From NCBI GenBank assembly GCA_022448645.1, contig JAKVBZ010000019.1, positions 5,991 to 69,990 of the forward strand: a DNA stretch of 64,000 nucleotides, in the 5' to 3' direction. How positions within the stretch are numbered: position 1 is the stretch's first letter; every line of letters starts with the position of its first letter. The position numbers were made by a program, and so were the translations under genes. Positions 19,607 to 27,882 of this stretch are shown piece by piece. The notes beneath the pieces are model-generated. The model made no database searches. It was not told where the DNA came from and worked only from the letters and a program-made list of their open reading frames with translations. Source of the DNA: Pirellulaceae bacterium. Its GTDB lineage: Bacteria > Planctomycetota > Planctomycetia > Pirellulales > Pirellulaceae.

Positions 19607-19621
19607 CTGGGCGGTAAACAA
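19607..19621. repeat. Copy 1 of a 15-base sequence shared with 27807-27821
   Basis: CTGGGCGGTAAACAA followed within a base by GTG. An identical 15-mer lies at 27807-27821. Copy 1 is 99 bases before the UspA-like start and copy 2 is 62 bases before the TPR protein start, both on the coding strand. A shared promoter or operator element is one reading; chance is unlikely but coordinated regulation is unproven. Confidence 0.5.
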
Positions 19622-19719
19622 TGTGTAAAATGAACTTACAGCGGTACGTAGGGAATGAACTGCTGTGATACCACCACACACCGGCATACTCGTCCACAAG
19701 ATATCCAGTACCAAACCGC

Positions 19720-20577
19720 ATGACTAAAATTGATCAGTTCGAGAGTGTATTTCGGTCGGCGGCAAAGACTCCGTATGTGTACGATGCCGTCAGCGTCCAA
19801 AAGATTGCCCTGGTGTCTGACCTGGGTGCCGACGATGCCGAGACTTTTGCCAATCGCGTTAGGCGGTTTTTGCGTGTGTTGGCGGATCACGAGCCGGAAT
19901 ATGTATCGCTTGCCGGAGATGATTTTGATGGCGTTGGCGATCTGTTGCAGCAACTGCAAGGCCTGCAGCCAGATTTGATCGTTACCTATCGCAATCTGAG
20001 GATGCCGGCTCATGAGCATCCTTACAGTTTAGGCACACATGTCGATGTGCTGACGCAAGTGATGTCGTACCCCGTTTTACTAATGCCTCATCCATTTTCG
20101 GGAGAAATCGAACCGCAAACTTGGGATGGGACGATGCATGTGATCGCCATTACGGACCATTTGGCCGGAGATGATCGGCTGGTCAATGTTGCGGTTGCGA
20201 TGACGTTAGAGAACGGTAAGCTTACCTTGACGCATGTGGAAGACCAGCAAACCTTTGATCGCTATATGAAGGTCATCGAAAAACTACCATCCATTGATTC
20301 CCAGGAAGCCAGAACAGCCATTCACCAACAGTTGTTGAAGGAACCTCATGACTACATCACTTCCTGCCGGCAGGCGCTTCAAGAGCGGCAGTTTCCCGTT
20401 GCCGTCGACGAAGTCATCGTGGTAGGACATCACCTCAGCGAATATAAACGGCTTGTCGCTGAACATGACGTTCACCTGTTAGTGATGAATACGAAAGACG
20501 AGGACCAGCTGGCGATGCACGGTTTGGCTTATCCGTTAGCTGTCGAGCTGCGTCACATACCATTATTGTTGATTTGA
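19720..20577 (+). CDS. Universal-stress-protein-like protein
   Basis: 285 residues, soluble. The pattern of alternating hydrophobic strands and helices (KIALVSDLGADDAETFANRVRRFL, DLIVTYRNL, MHVIAITDH, DEVIVVGHH, VHLLVMNTK, PLLLI) matches two UspA-type alpha/beta domains in tandem. The ATP-binding GxxG(x9)GS signature is not clear, so nucleotide binding is uncertain. Its TGA overlaps the ATG of the transporter gene (TGATG), indicating translational coupling; Usp domains often regulate a partner transporter. ATG at 19720 is the first good start. Confidence 0.65.
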   Translation: MTKIDQFESVFRSAAKTPYVYDAVSVQKIALVSDLGADDAETFANRVRRFLRVLADHEPEYVSLAGDDFDGVGDLLQQLQGLQPDLIVTYRNLRMPAHEHPYSLGTHVDVLTQVMSYPVLLMPHPFSGEIEPQTWDGTMHVIAITDHLAGDDRLVNVAVAMTLENGKLTLTHVEDQQTFDRYMKVIEKLPSIDSQEARTAIHQQLLKEPHDYITSCRQALQERQFPVAVDEVIVVGHHLSEYKRLVAEHDVHLLVMNTKDEDQLAMHGLAYPLAVELRHIPLLLI

Positions 20578-22115
20578 TGAATCAGTTTCTTTTAGCATCT
20601 ACCGAATCACCATCCGGGGCAGTCACCCTGTTTTTTGCGGTGGTCCTCGTGGCATTGATTGCCTGTTTGGCGCTGGAAGAAAAAATTCACGCCAAGAAGT
20701 CGATCATTGCCGGTGTTTTTGCTTTGATCTCGCTGTTTTTCGCAGCCGCATTCGGAATTCTGCCGTTCGACCGTATTGTGGTGGGAAGTCACCATGTTGT
20801 GGACCATCCTTCGATGGAGGCGGTCTATCTGGATGACCACGAAGGTGGTCATGAGGCCATTGAGATTCCGGCGGTTGATGCACAACACCGTTCGCATCAC
20901 GAAGAGCATCCGCTGCATGTGGACGGGCATCGTATCTTGATGCCGGTTTATATTCCGGCCATCGATTGGGGTGTGATCGCTATTATTCTTGGCTCCAGCC
21001 TCTTTGTGGATGTGACCAGCCGCTCAGGGTTATTCACATGGATTGCCATTAAGGTGACCAAGGCGTCACAAGGCGATCCGGTGATGTTGTTGTACTTCTA
21101 CGGCATCATGACGGTTGTGTTTTCGGCAGTGCTTAACAATGTTACCGCGATGATCATCATCGGATCACTGACAGCCGTTTCCTTGGAACGACTTGGACAA
21201 CGTGATAAGCTCTTGGGGTTTTTGCTGATCGAAGGCCTGCTCACCAATATTGGCGGCTTGCTCACGCTGATCAGTTCGGTGCCGAATATCTTAGTGGGGA
21301 CGACGGCGGGCATCACTTTTGCAGCGTTTTTCGTCAAAAGTGCCCCTTATGTGGTCCTGGCGACCTGGGCCACGTTATGGATGGGCGCCCGGATGTTTCG
21401 GATACAGCGTTTGAGCTCTGAAGAGGAGCGTGCCGCGGCGCGCGAGTTGGTTGCGGGATTTGACGAAAAGGACGGCATCCACAGTTGGGGATTCTTTTGG
21501 TTCGGAGCCGTCATGCTCGGGCTGTTCATTCTCACGATCGCCACGACATCCATCCTGCCATGGATTCGTAATCTGGACATGGGGTACGTCGCTCTTGCTT
21601 TTGCCGGCGTGATGTTGCTTCGCTATAAGTCCGAAGTGCACGAGTTCTATCGGGCTGTCGATTGGGATTTGATTGGATTTTTCATGGCCCTATTTGTTGT
21701 GATCTATGTCATGGAATATGCCCTGGTTTTGGAATTGATCGGCCATGGTGTCGAGCACTTAATTGGTTGGGGACACTGGGGGGGAACTTCCGCTCTGTTG
21801 TTGGCCTCGGCCGGATTCAGCTCGGTCACCGATAACATTCCTCTAGCAGCCATGCTGGCCAAGATTCTTGCGCAGTTGCAAGAGCCGTCCGATTCGTTGT
21901 TGTGGTGGTCGGTGATCTTTGGAGCCAACTTGGGTGGCAATATCACTCCCATAGGTTCGGCCTCAACATTGGTTGCTGTCACCGTTATCCACAAGAATCA
22001 ATTGTCGCTCTCGTTTGCCGGGTTTGTGAAACTGGCCGTACCGTTTGCGGTGATGCAGATTGTGATGGCCGTGTTGTATGTTCTGCTGGTCCTGCCGTGG
22101 TTGCCGTCGGTGTGA
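20577..22115 (+). CDS. NhaD / ion-transporter-superfamily antiporter
   Basis: 512 residues with about 12 membrane helices. Segments LNNVTAMIIIGSLTAV, LTNIGGLLTLISSVPNILVG and ANLGGNITPIGSASTLVA are the paired re-entrant motifs of the NhaD/ArsB/SLC13 ion-transporter superfamily; the arrangement favours an NhaD-type Na+/H+ antiporter. ATG at 20577 overlaps the stop of the preceding gene. Between helices 2 and 3 there is an unusual loop with many His, Asp and Glu residues (about residues 65-120), which may bind metal or sense pH. Other anions are possible substrates. Confidence 0.82.
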   Translation: MNQFLLASTESPSGAVTLFFAVVLVALIACLALEEKIHAKKSIIAGVFALISLFFAAAFGILPFDRIVVGSHHVVDHPSMEAVYLDDHEGGHEAIEIPAVDAQHRSHHEEHPLHVDGHRILMPVYIPAIDWGVIAIILGSSLFVDVTSRSGLFTWIAIKVTKASQGDPVMLLYFYGIMTVVFSAVLNNVTAMIIIGSLTAVSLERLGQRDKLLGFLLIEGLLTNIGGLLTLISSVPNILVGTTAGITFAAFFVKSAPYVVLATWATLWMGARMFRIQRLSSEEERAAARELVAGFDEKDGIHSWGFFWFGAVMLGLFILTIATTSILPWIRNLDMGYVALAFAGVMLLRYKSEVHEFYRAVDWDLIGFFMALFVVIYVMEYALVLELIGHGVEHLIGWGHWGGTSALLLASAGFSSVTDNIPLAAMLAKILAQLQEPSDSLLWWSVIFGANLGGNITPIGSASTLVAVTVIHKNQLSLSFAGFVKLAVPFAVMQIVMAVLYVLLVLPWLPSV

Positions 22116-22633
22116 ACCGTTGCTATGGCTCACGACGTTTTCTTTCCATTCGCCAACCTCACTCGGGGACACGTTCCGTGTAGTGGGTGAACGGTGTGCA
22201 ACGCTTCATCAAAAGAGGGCCGTGCTTGAGCCCTTGACTGGAATGGGTAGACCGGCCATGTGAACCGTTCTCGCTACTGCTCCTACGAGCCTCCCTACCT
22301 TTTCCCTTGTTGGCATACTTTCCAGAAAAAGAATTATGCCAGCACATGTTTGCGGCTATGAAAACATGTGCGTTTACTGGATTTTGGACCCGACTCATAA
22401 GAAATGTCCGAACCGCTTTCCGGTATAGGCATTCATCCTTGCGACCCAGCGTGAAGTGTTCCCGCGCAGGTGCATCAGGACTCGCTGTGATTGCAAGTGG
22501 TACGGCAGAATTCCGCGCTGACGACGGCAGGATGTCTAGCACAAGAACCAAAACGCCGACACAGGTTAAGGCGTCGGTCATTTTTCAGTGGGAACTTGTC
22601 TTCGTGAAAGTCTCAGCTAGGGTGGGACACCGC
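22116..22633. other. Convergent intergenic region with a perfect hairpin
   Basis: 518 bases between the converging ends of the transporter and DUF1501 genes. No frame looks like protein. The notable element is the inverted repeat at 22342-22371, listed separately. No T-rich terminator tail was identified. Confidence 0.4.
22342..22371. repeat. Perfect 10-base inverted repeat
   Basis: GCACATGTTT (22342-22351) and AAACATGTGC (22362-22371) with a 10-base loop. Each arm contains the self-complementary ACATGT, so it could also be read as two operator half sites. There is no T-run after it, so a standard rho-independent terminator is not supported. Confidence 0.6.
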
Positions 22634-24106
22634 TTACACCAGGATCTTTTCCACAACATGAGCTTCTTTAACGCCGGTGGGCCTGTGGTCTAAGCCTTGG
22701 AATGAAAAAGTAAGCTGATTGTGGTCGATCCCCAACAGATAGAGGATGGTGGCGTTCAGATCGCGTACGTGAACGGCATCGTCTTCGAAGCGAGTCGTTT
22801 TCTGACCGTTCTTGTCCACGATATTGTAACTGTATTCGTCGGTCTGGCCGTGGACGATTCCGCCTTGGACTCCGCCCCCCGCCAGCCAGGCCGTGAAGCA
22901 ACGTGGATGATGGTCACGTCCATAATCCGTCATGCTTTGAGTGCCTTGGCCGTAGACGGTTCTGCCAAATTCGCCACCGAAGACGACCAGAGTATCTTTC
23001 AGCAGGCCTCGCGTTTTGAGATCCTTCAGTAAAGCCGCAGTGGGCTGGTCAATGTCTTGACATTGCCCACGCATTTTTCGAGGTAAGTTTACATGGTGAT
23101 CCCAGCCTCGATGATACACTTGCACAAAGCGTACATCGCGTTCGACCATGCGACGGGCCAAAAGACAGTTTCGTGCATACGATCCTGATTTGTGAACTTC
23201 GGGGCCGTATGAATCGAGCACATGCTGAGGTTCCGCCGATAGGTCGGAAAGTTGTGGGACCGATGCTTGCATGCGGAAGGCCATTTCCTGTTGAGCGATG
23301 GTCGTATGGATTTCCGGGTCGCCGATTTCTGCCGCGTGTTTGCGATTCAGTGCGGTTACCAGGTCGAGCATTTTCTCACGGCTGGTTCGAGTGACACCAG
23401 AAGGGTTCGACAAAAATAGTACGGGGTCACCGGCCGATTGGAACAAGACTCCCTGATGTTGGGACGGCAGAAATCCATTGCCCCACAGTCGCTTGTACAA
23501 TGATTGCACGTTTTGTTGGTCGCCAGACCAGAACGCCGAAGTCAGCACGATGAAATCAGGTAGGTTCCTGTTGAGAGATCCCAGGCCATAGCTCAGCCAG
23601 GCTCCCAAACTTGGATTTCCCGGAATTTCTGAGCCTGTATTTACCAACGTCTTTCCCGGGTCGTGATTGATGGCGTCCGTATGCATTGAACGGATGACAC
23701 ACAGATCATCTACAGCGTTTGCCATATGTGGAAGTAAGTTGCTCCACCACATGCCACATTCGCCCTGTTGGGAAAATTGAAACATGGACGGTTGGATAAG
23801 ATGTTTTCCATCCTTGGTCATCGCCGTCAGACGTTGTCCATCACGGACTTCGGGAGGAAGAGGCTGTTGGAAATGCTTGGCCAGATCAGGTTTGTAGTCG
23901 AAGAGGTCGAGTTGGCTGGGGGCACCCGCCATGAACAAGAAAATCACTCGCTTGATTTGAGGCGTGAAGTGTGGGTGTTCAATGACCGCTGCTGCGCCGT
24001 CTCGAGGGAGCAAGGTGGCCATTGCCGTGGCCCCCAACCCCATGCCACTTTGTCGCAGAAACTGTCGTCGACTCTGCAATGGCTGGTGAATGAGAATGGG
24101 GTCCAT
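22634..24106 (-). CDS. DUF1501 family protein with Tat signal
   Basis: 490 residues. The N-terminus has SRRQFLRQSGMGLGATAMA, a twin-arginine export signal. The body shows the alkaline-phosphatase-like fold marks of DUF1501 (VIFLFMAGAPSQLDLFDYKP, MHTDAINHDPG, VVFGGEFGRT, DYGRDHHPRCFTAWLAGGG). These proteins are abundant in planctomycetes and nearly always lie next to a DUF1549/DUF1553 gene, as here, with only three bases between them. They are thought to act in the periplasm on polymers such as sulfated polysaccharides; the exact reaction is not known. Confidence 0.92.
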   Translation of the reverse strand: MDPILIHQPLQSRRQFLRQSGMGLGATAMATLLPRDGAAAVIEHPHFTPQIKRVIFLFMAGAPSQLDLFDYKPDLAKHFQQPLPPEVRDGQRLTAMTKDGKHLIQPSMFQFSQQGECGMWWSNLLPHMANAVDDLCVIRSMHTDAINHDPGKTLVNTGSEIPGNPSLGAWLSYGLGSLNRNLPDFIVLTSAFWSGDQQNVQSLYKRLWGNGFLPSQHQGVLFQSAGDPVLFLSNPSGVTRTSREKMLDLVTALNRKHAAEIGDPEIHTTIAQQEMAFRMQASVPQLSDLSAEPQHVLDSYGPEVHKSGSYARNCLLARRMVERDVRFVQVYHRGWDHHVNLPRKMRGQCQDIDQPTAALLKDLKTRGLLKDTLVVFGGEFGRTVYGQGTQSMTDYGRDHHPRCFTAWLAGGGVQGGIVHGQTDEYSYNIVDKNGQKTTRFEDDAVHVRDLNATILYLLGIDHNQLTFSFQGLDHRPTGVKEAHVVEKILV

Positions 24107-24109
24107 GCA

Positions 24110-26560
24110 TTACTCCCGGGTCTTGGTGATGTCTAGATTCAACAGCGTATTAACCATGATGGTATAGGCAGCCAGTTCCACCCTTTGGTGATCGTCTAGT
24201 AGTTCCCAATTTGAGGTTAGTTGTTGAAGGGCGGCACGATCTTTTTCGTAAACAGTTTTCAGCGTTGCGAGGCCCATTGAAATCGCAGCCAATTCTTCTT
24301 CGTCAGGTATTTGTGATGTCATCGTTTCAAAAGCGTGAGTGATTCGTTGACGCTCCGAAGATGTCGGATTTGCAATCAAATGTCCGGCAATCTGTTGGGC
24401 TGCGGAAAAGTATTGTTCTTCATTCATCATCAGCAATGCTTGTAGAGGTGTATTGGTTCTCTCTCGCCTGGCAATACAGCTTTCACGAGTCGGTGCGTCC
24501 AGGATAGTCATTTGAGGCGGTGGCATTCCACGTTTCCAAAACGTGTAAACACTCCGACGAAAAATATTTTCGCCCGTGTCAGCCGTAAATTCTCTGGTGT
24601 TGGACGAAGGCATCGAAACGCTTTTCCACAGTCCTGCCGGTTGAGGTGGTTTCACGCTTTTCCCGAGCATGGTTGTGACTAGCTGTCTACTTACCAGCAG
24701 GACTTGGTCGCGAATCATTTCTGAGTCCAAGCGGAAACGTGTTCCTCTGGCCAGTAAACGATTTTCCGGGTCGGCAGAATATGCCAAGGGATCTGCATGC
24801 GAGGTCTGCCGGTAGGTAGCCGACATGACTAGAGTTCTCAGTAGCTGTTTGACATTCCATTTTGTGCGCAGGAATTCACTAGCCAAGTCATCGAGGAGTT
24901 GAGGGTGGCTGGGCCATTCGCCCTGCGCACCAAAGTCTTCGGACGTTTTGACTATTCCCACACCAAAACATTGCTGCCAAAAACGGTTGACGGTAACCCG
25001 TGCGACCAGCGGGTTGCCGGGAGCGGTTACCCAACGGGCCAGGTCGAGTCGTGACGGTACAGGACCTTCGAAAGTCAGCGGTGGCAAAAAACTGGGAGTG
25101 TTGCGTTCGACGAGGGGGCCTAACTGGTCGTAGTTACCACGAACACGGACGTGCGTCGGACGTACTGTCGGTCGCTCCTTCATCACCAGAGTAACGGGTA
25201 CTATTTCATTTAACTCTTCGTGAACAGCAGTTCGTTCACTGATCCGTTGAAGTGCCGTTTCAATTTCGGACGTGAGGGATGCGATTTCTTTCGAATTCTC
25301 CTGTTGATCAGCGGGAATGTTGGCCTTTAGCTCATTCAGTTTCACTTCGAGATTTTTCAACTGAGCTTTGGCTGAATCGAGTTGATGTTGAATTTGTGCC
25401 AGATCGGTTCGCTGTTTTGCGGTCGAAAACTGCAGCATAGGAGCGTGGATCGCAGATCCTGGCGTTTCCGGCGCAGACTCAATGTTGTTGAAAAATGCGT
25501 ACAGCTGATAGAAATCGGTTTGCTTCAAAGGGTCATATTTGTGGTCGTGGCAGTTCGCACATTGCAGGGTAAGGCCCAACATGGCCGTTCCAAATGACGT
25601 AACCCGATCGATGACATTCCGATGAAAGCTTTCCTCTGGTAACGCAGTGCCTGCGTCAATGACCAGATGCAGTCGATGAAAACCAGATGCGACCTGTTGG
25701 TCAATCGTCGCGTTTTCGTACAAATCGCCGGCGAGTTGGTATGTTACGAACTGATCATACGGCATGTTTTCGTTGAATGATCGGATGATCCAGTCACGGT
25801 ATGGTGTCATCTCACGATAATGATCGTGATGTAAGCCACTTGTGTCTGCGAACCGAACGAGATCTAGCCAATATTTGGTCAGATGTTCACCAAAGTGTGG
25901 GCTGGCCAGTAATCGGTCGACTGCACGCTCGTAAGCTGTTTCGGAACCGTCGGCTAAAAAACGGTGGAGTTCCGCGAGCGTGGGAGGTAAACCGATTAGG
26001 TCGAATGAAGCGCGCCGGATTAAAGTTCGTCGATCGGCTTCCGATTGAGGCCGCAGGCCGTTACGTTCTATTTGCGTCAAAACAAAGGGGTCCAGTCGAT
26101 TACGCGACCATGTTGCGTCTGTGGTGGACGGCAGCGATTGAGAACGTGGCGGGATGAATGCCCAAAACTTGTCATATCGAGCACCTTGTAGAATCCAGCG
26201 TTTGATAAGGTCTTTTTCGGCGAGCGATAGTGGTTTTTGGTGCGAGTCGGGTGGAGGCATCAGCATGTCGTTGTCCGTCGTGCTGATGCGCTGCCATACA
26301 CCACTACCCTCAAGATCCTGTGGAATCAGCGCCCGATAGCCGCCGCGATCCACAAAGGGCCCTTCCGCCTCGTCCATCATGTCGAGACGAAGGTCGGCCT
26401 GGCGATCTTCTGTAGAGGGTCCGTGACAACCGAAACAGCGATCGGAGAGCAACGGTCGGATGTCGCGATTAAAGTCCACCGGTTCTGCGGCCGTAACAAG
26501 TCGTCCCAGAGCCACGATGAACGTGAGGAGAATTCTTTTGAGATGCAGTTCGAACACCAT
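24110..26560 (-). CDS. Planctomycete cytochrome-type protein (PSCyt1, DUF1549, DUF1553)
   Basis: 816 residues. A signal peptide (LLTFIVALGRLVTAAE) is followed by RPLLSDRCFGCHGP, a single CxxCH haem-binding site typical of the PSCyt1 domain. DUF1549 follows (about 150-360; YWLDLVRFADTSG, MPYDQFVTYQLAGD) with a second possible site CANCHDHKYDP. A coiled-coil segment (about 380-450) leads to DUF1553 (about 500-770; VARVTVNRFWQQCFG, RTLVMSATYRQTS). It heads the operon with the DUF1501 gene. The pair is a lineage marker for Planctomycetota and probably performs periplasmic redox or polysaccharide chemistry. Confidence 0.92.
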   Translation of the reverse strand: MVFELHLKRILLTFIVALGRLVTAAEPVDFNRDIRPLLSDRCFGCHGPSTEDRQADLRLDMMDEAEGPFVDRGGYRALIPQDLEGSGVWQRISTTDNDMLMPPPDSHQKPLSLAEKDLIKRWILQGARYDKFWAFIPPRSQSLPSTTDATWSRNRLDPFVLTQIERNGLRPQSEADRRTLIRRASFDLIGLPPTLAELHRFLADGSETAYERAVDRLLASPHFGEHLTKYWLDLVRFADTSGLHHDHYREMTPYRDWIIRSFNENMPYDQFVTYQLAGDLYENATIDQQVASGFHRLHLVIDAGTALPEESFHRNVIDRVTSFGTAMLGLTLQCANCHDHKYDPLKQTDFYQLYAFFNNIESAPETPGSAIHAPMLQFSTAKQRTDLAQIQHQLDSAKAQLKNLEVKLNELKANIPADQQENSKEIASLTSEIETALQRISERTAVHEELNEIVPVTLVMKERPTVRPTHVRVRGNYDQLGPLVERNTPSFLPPLTFEGPVPSRLDLARWVTAPGNPLVARVTVNRFWQQCFGVGIVKTSEDFGAQGEWPSHPQLLDDLASEFLRTKWNVKQLLRTLVMSATYRQTSHADPLAYSADPENRLLARGTRFRLDSEMIRDQVLLVSRQLVTTMLGKSVKPPQPAGLWKSVSMPSSNTREFTADTGENIFRRSVYTFWKRGMPPPQMTILDAPTRESCIARRERTNTPLQALLMMNEEQYFSAAQQIAGHLIANPTSSERQRITHAFETMTSQIPDEEELAAISMGLATLKTVYEKDRAALQQLTSNWELLDDHQRVELAAYTIMVNTLLNLDITKTRE

Positions 26561-26695
26561 GACAACACTCTCTCACTTAATATTAGTCGATCACGAGGTA
26601 GAAACCAAATGCGACTCGGTTGGAACTTGTGTACATGATTGATTTGTTAGAGTTGGCACTGGGACGATAGCCAGCTGCGAGGCCTTTCGAGATAA

Positions 26696-27529
26696 CTACT
26701 TAGGTCGGGTGTCTCGCAATCCTTCTTCGGACAAATAACCCTTTTGGGGATCGCTACCTCGCACCGTTGCGTTTTTAATCGCTTCATCAGGTACCTTTTC
26801 CAGAGGAGTGTATCTCGCGTGCTTGACGTCGGCGTAGGGGTCATTGTGGACGGCGTTGTAGACACAGCGCAAAGCCCATCGTGAGTGGTCACTCAGATTG
26901 GCATCACTCCGGTGCAGTATATTGCCGTGAAAGAAGATGGCAGCACCAGGTGGCATTTCGCAATAGACCAATTCCATCCTGTCCAGAATGGCTTCGATTC
27001 GCGCTGGATCGATACTGGGTTGAGTCGTACCTGATTCGGTTTGCAAAACGTGATCGAGACGTCCTAGTCGATGACTGCCTCGTATGACTTGCAAACAACC
27101 GTTCTCTTTTGTCTGGGCATCGATGGCAATCATCACGGCCAGGATGTCGGGAAACAAGCACCCGTAGTGATACCAATAGCCATAGTCTTGGTGCCACTCC
27201 CACGCACCTCCTATTCGAGGCTCCTTCAGCATCATCGTAGAATGGTAGTGGTAGACTTCAGCCCCCAGCAGTTGTTCGATTCGATCCACGACTCTGTGGC
27301 TGCGAGCTATTAAGCCGTAGATGTCGTCCCCGGGATGATCCCAGAGGGCAAGTTTGGAATTTTTGCCGGATGCATCTTTGACGTTGTGTGCGTTGAGCAT
27401 CAAAACTTCGTCTGCCCTAGCCGATTGTTGTAGCAACGCAGTTTCTTCATCATCCAGAAAATCTTCGATGATCAGAAAACTGTCACGTTCGAACTGACCG
27501 ACTTGATTGGACGAAAGTAAGTTTGACAC
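26696..27529 (-). CDS. Phytanoyl-CoA dioxygenase (PhyH) family protein
   Basis: 277 residues from a GTG at 27529. That start is chosen because TGGAGG ends about six bases upstream and the 50 upstream codons are not protein-like. FERDSFLIIEDFLDDEE is the typical PhyH opening; WHQDYGYWY supplies the iron-binding His-x-Asp, FFHGNILHRSDAN the distal His, and SRWALRCVYN the 2-oxoglutarate Arg. A non-haem iron, 2-oxoglutarate-dependent oxygenase is therefore expected; substrate unknown. It lies 135 bases upstream of the DUF1553 gene on the same strand. Confidence 0.87.
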   Translation of the reverse strand: MSNLLSSNQVGQFERDSFLIIEDFLDDEETALLQQSARADEVLMLNAHNVKDASGKNSKLALWDHPGDDIYGLIARSHRVVDRIEQLLGAEVYHYHSTMMLKEPRIGGAWEWHQDYGYWYHYGCLFPDILAVMIAIDAQTKENGCLQVIRGSHRLGRLDHVLQTESGTTQPSIDPARIEAILDRMELVYCEMPPGAAIFFHGNILHRSDANLSDHSRWALRCVYNAVHNDPYADVKHARYTPLEKVPDEAIKNATVRGSDPQKGYLSEEGLRDTRPK

Positions 27530-27882
27530 GGAATCCTCCAAGGGTGATGTGAATGGATATTGATGTTGCTGGAATCGACCGGCTGCGGCTGTCGGAGAAA
27601 TCTCCCGCGAATCACGGGTGGTGGGAAGGCACCGTTTGTGAGGATTTACCACCCAATTCGTAAGGCAGACGGTTCGCAACGCAGTTTAATCGTAGCCTTA
27701 CAAGCTACATTGGAGCAACTCCCCACCTTAAAACGATGAACATACGTTGGCGAAGTCTGACAACGTCGTGGTTTAGCGCCCAGTCGAAGGGCGCTGGTGT
27801 CTTCGGCTGGGCGGTAAACAAAGTGTTCGTCACATGATAAATTAGCCGCAAACCGAACGTGCGTGTCTAACGAAAAAGCGAT
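27530..27882. promoter_or_regulatory. Divergent region between PhyH and TPR-protein genes
   Basis: 353 bases between divergent starts. It contains the PhyH ribosome site (about 27536-27541, minus strand), the second copy of the 15-base repeat (27807-27821), and no supported gene. Promoters for both flanking genes must lie here. Confidence 0.45.
27807..27821. repeat. Copy 2 of the 15-base sequence shared with 19607-19621
   Basis: Identical to CTGGGCGGTAAACAA at 19607. It is 62 bases before the ATG at 27883, on the coding strand. Confidence 0.5.

Noticed and set aside
22159..22581. 140-codon minus-strand frame in a convergent gap
   Set aside because: No ribosome site and no folded-protein pattern; the hairpin at 22342 lies within it.
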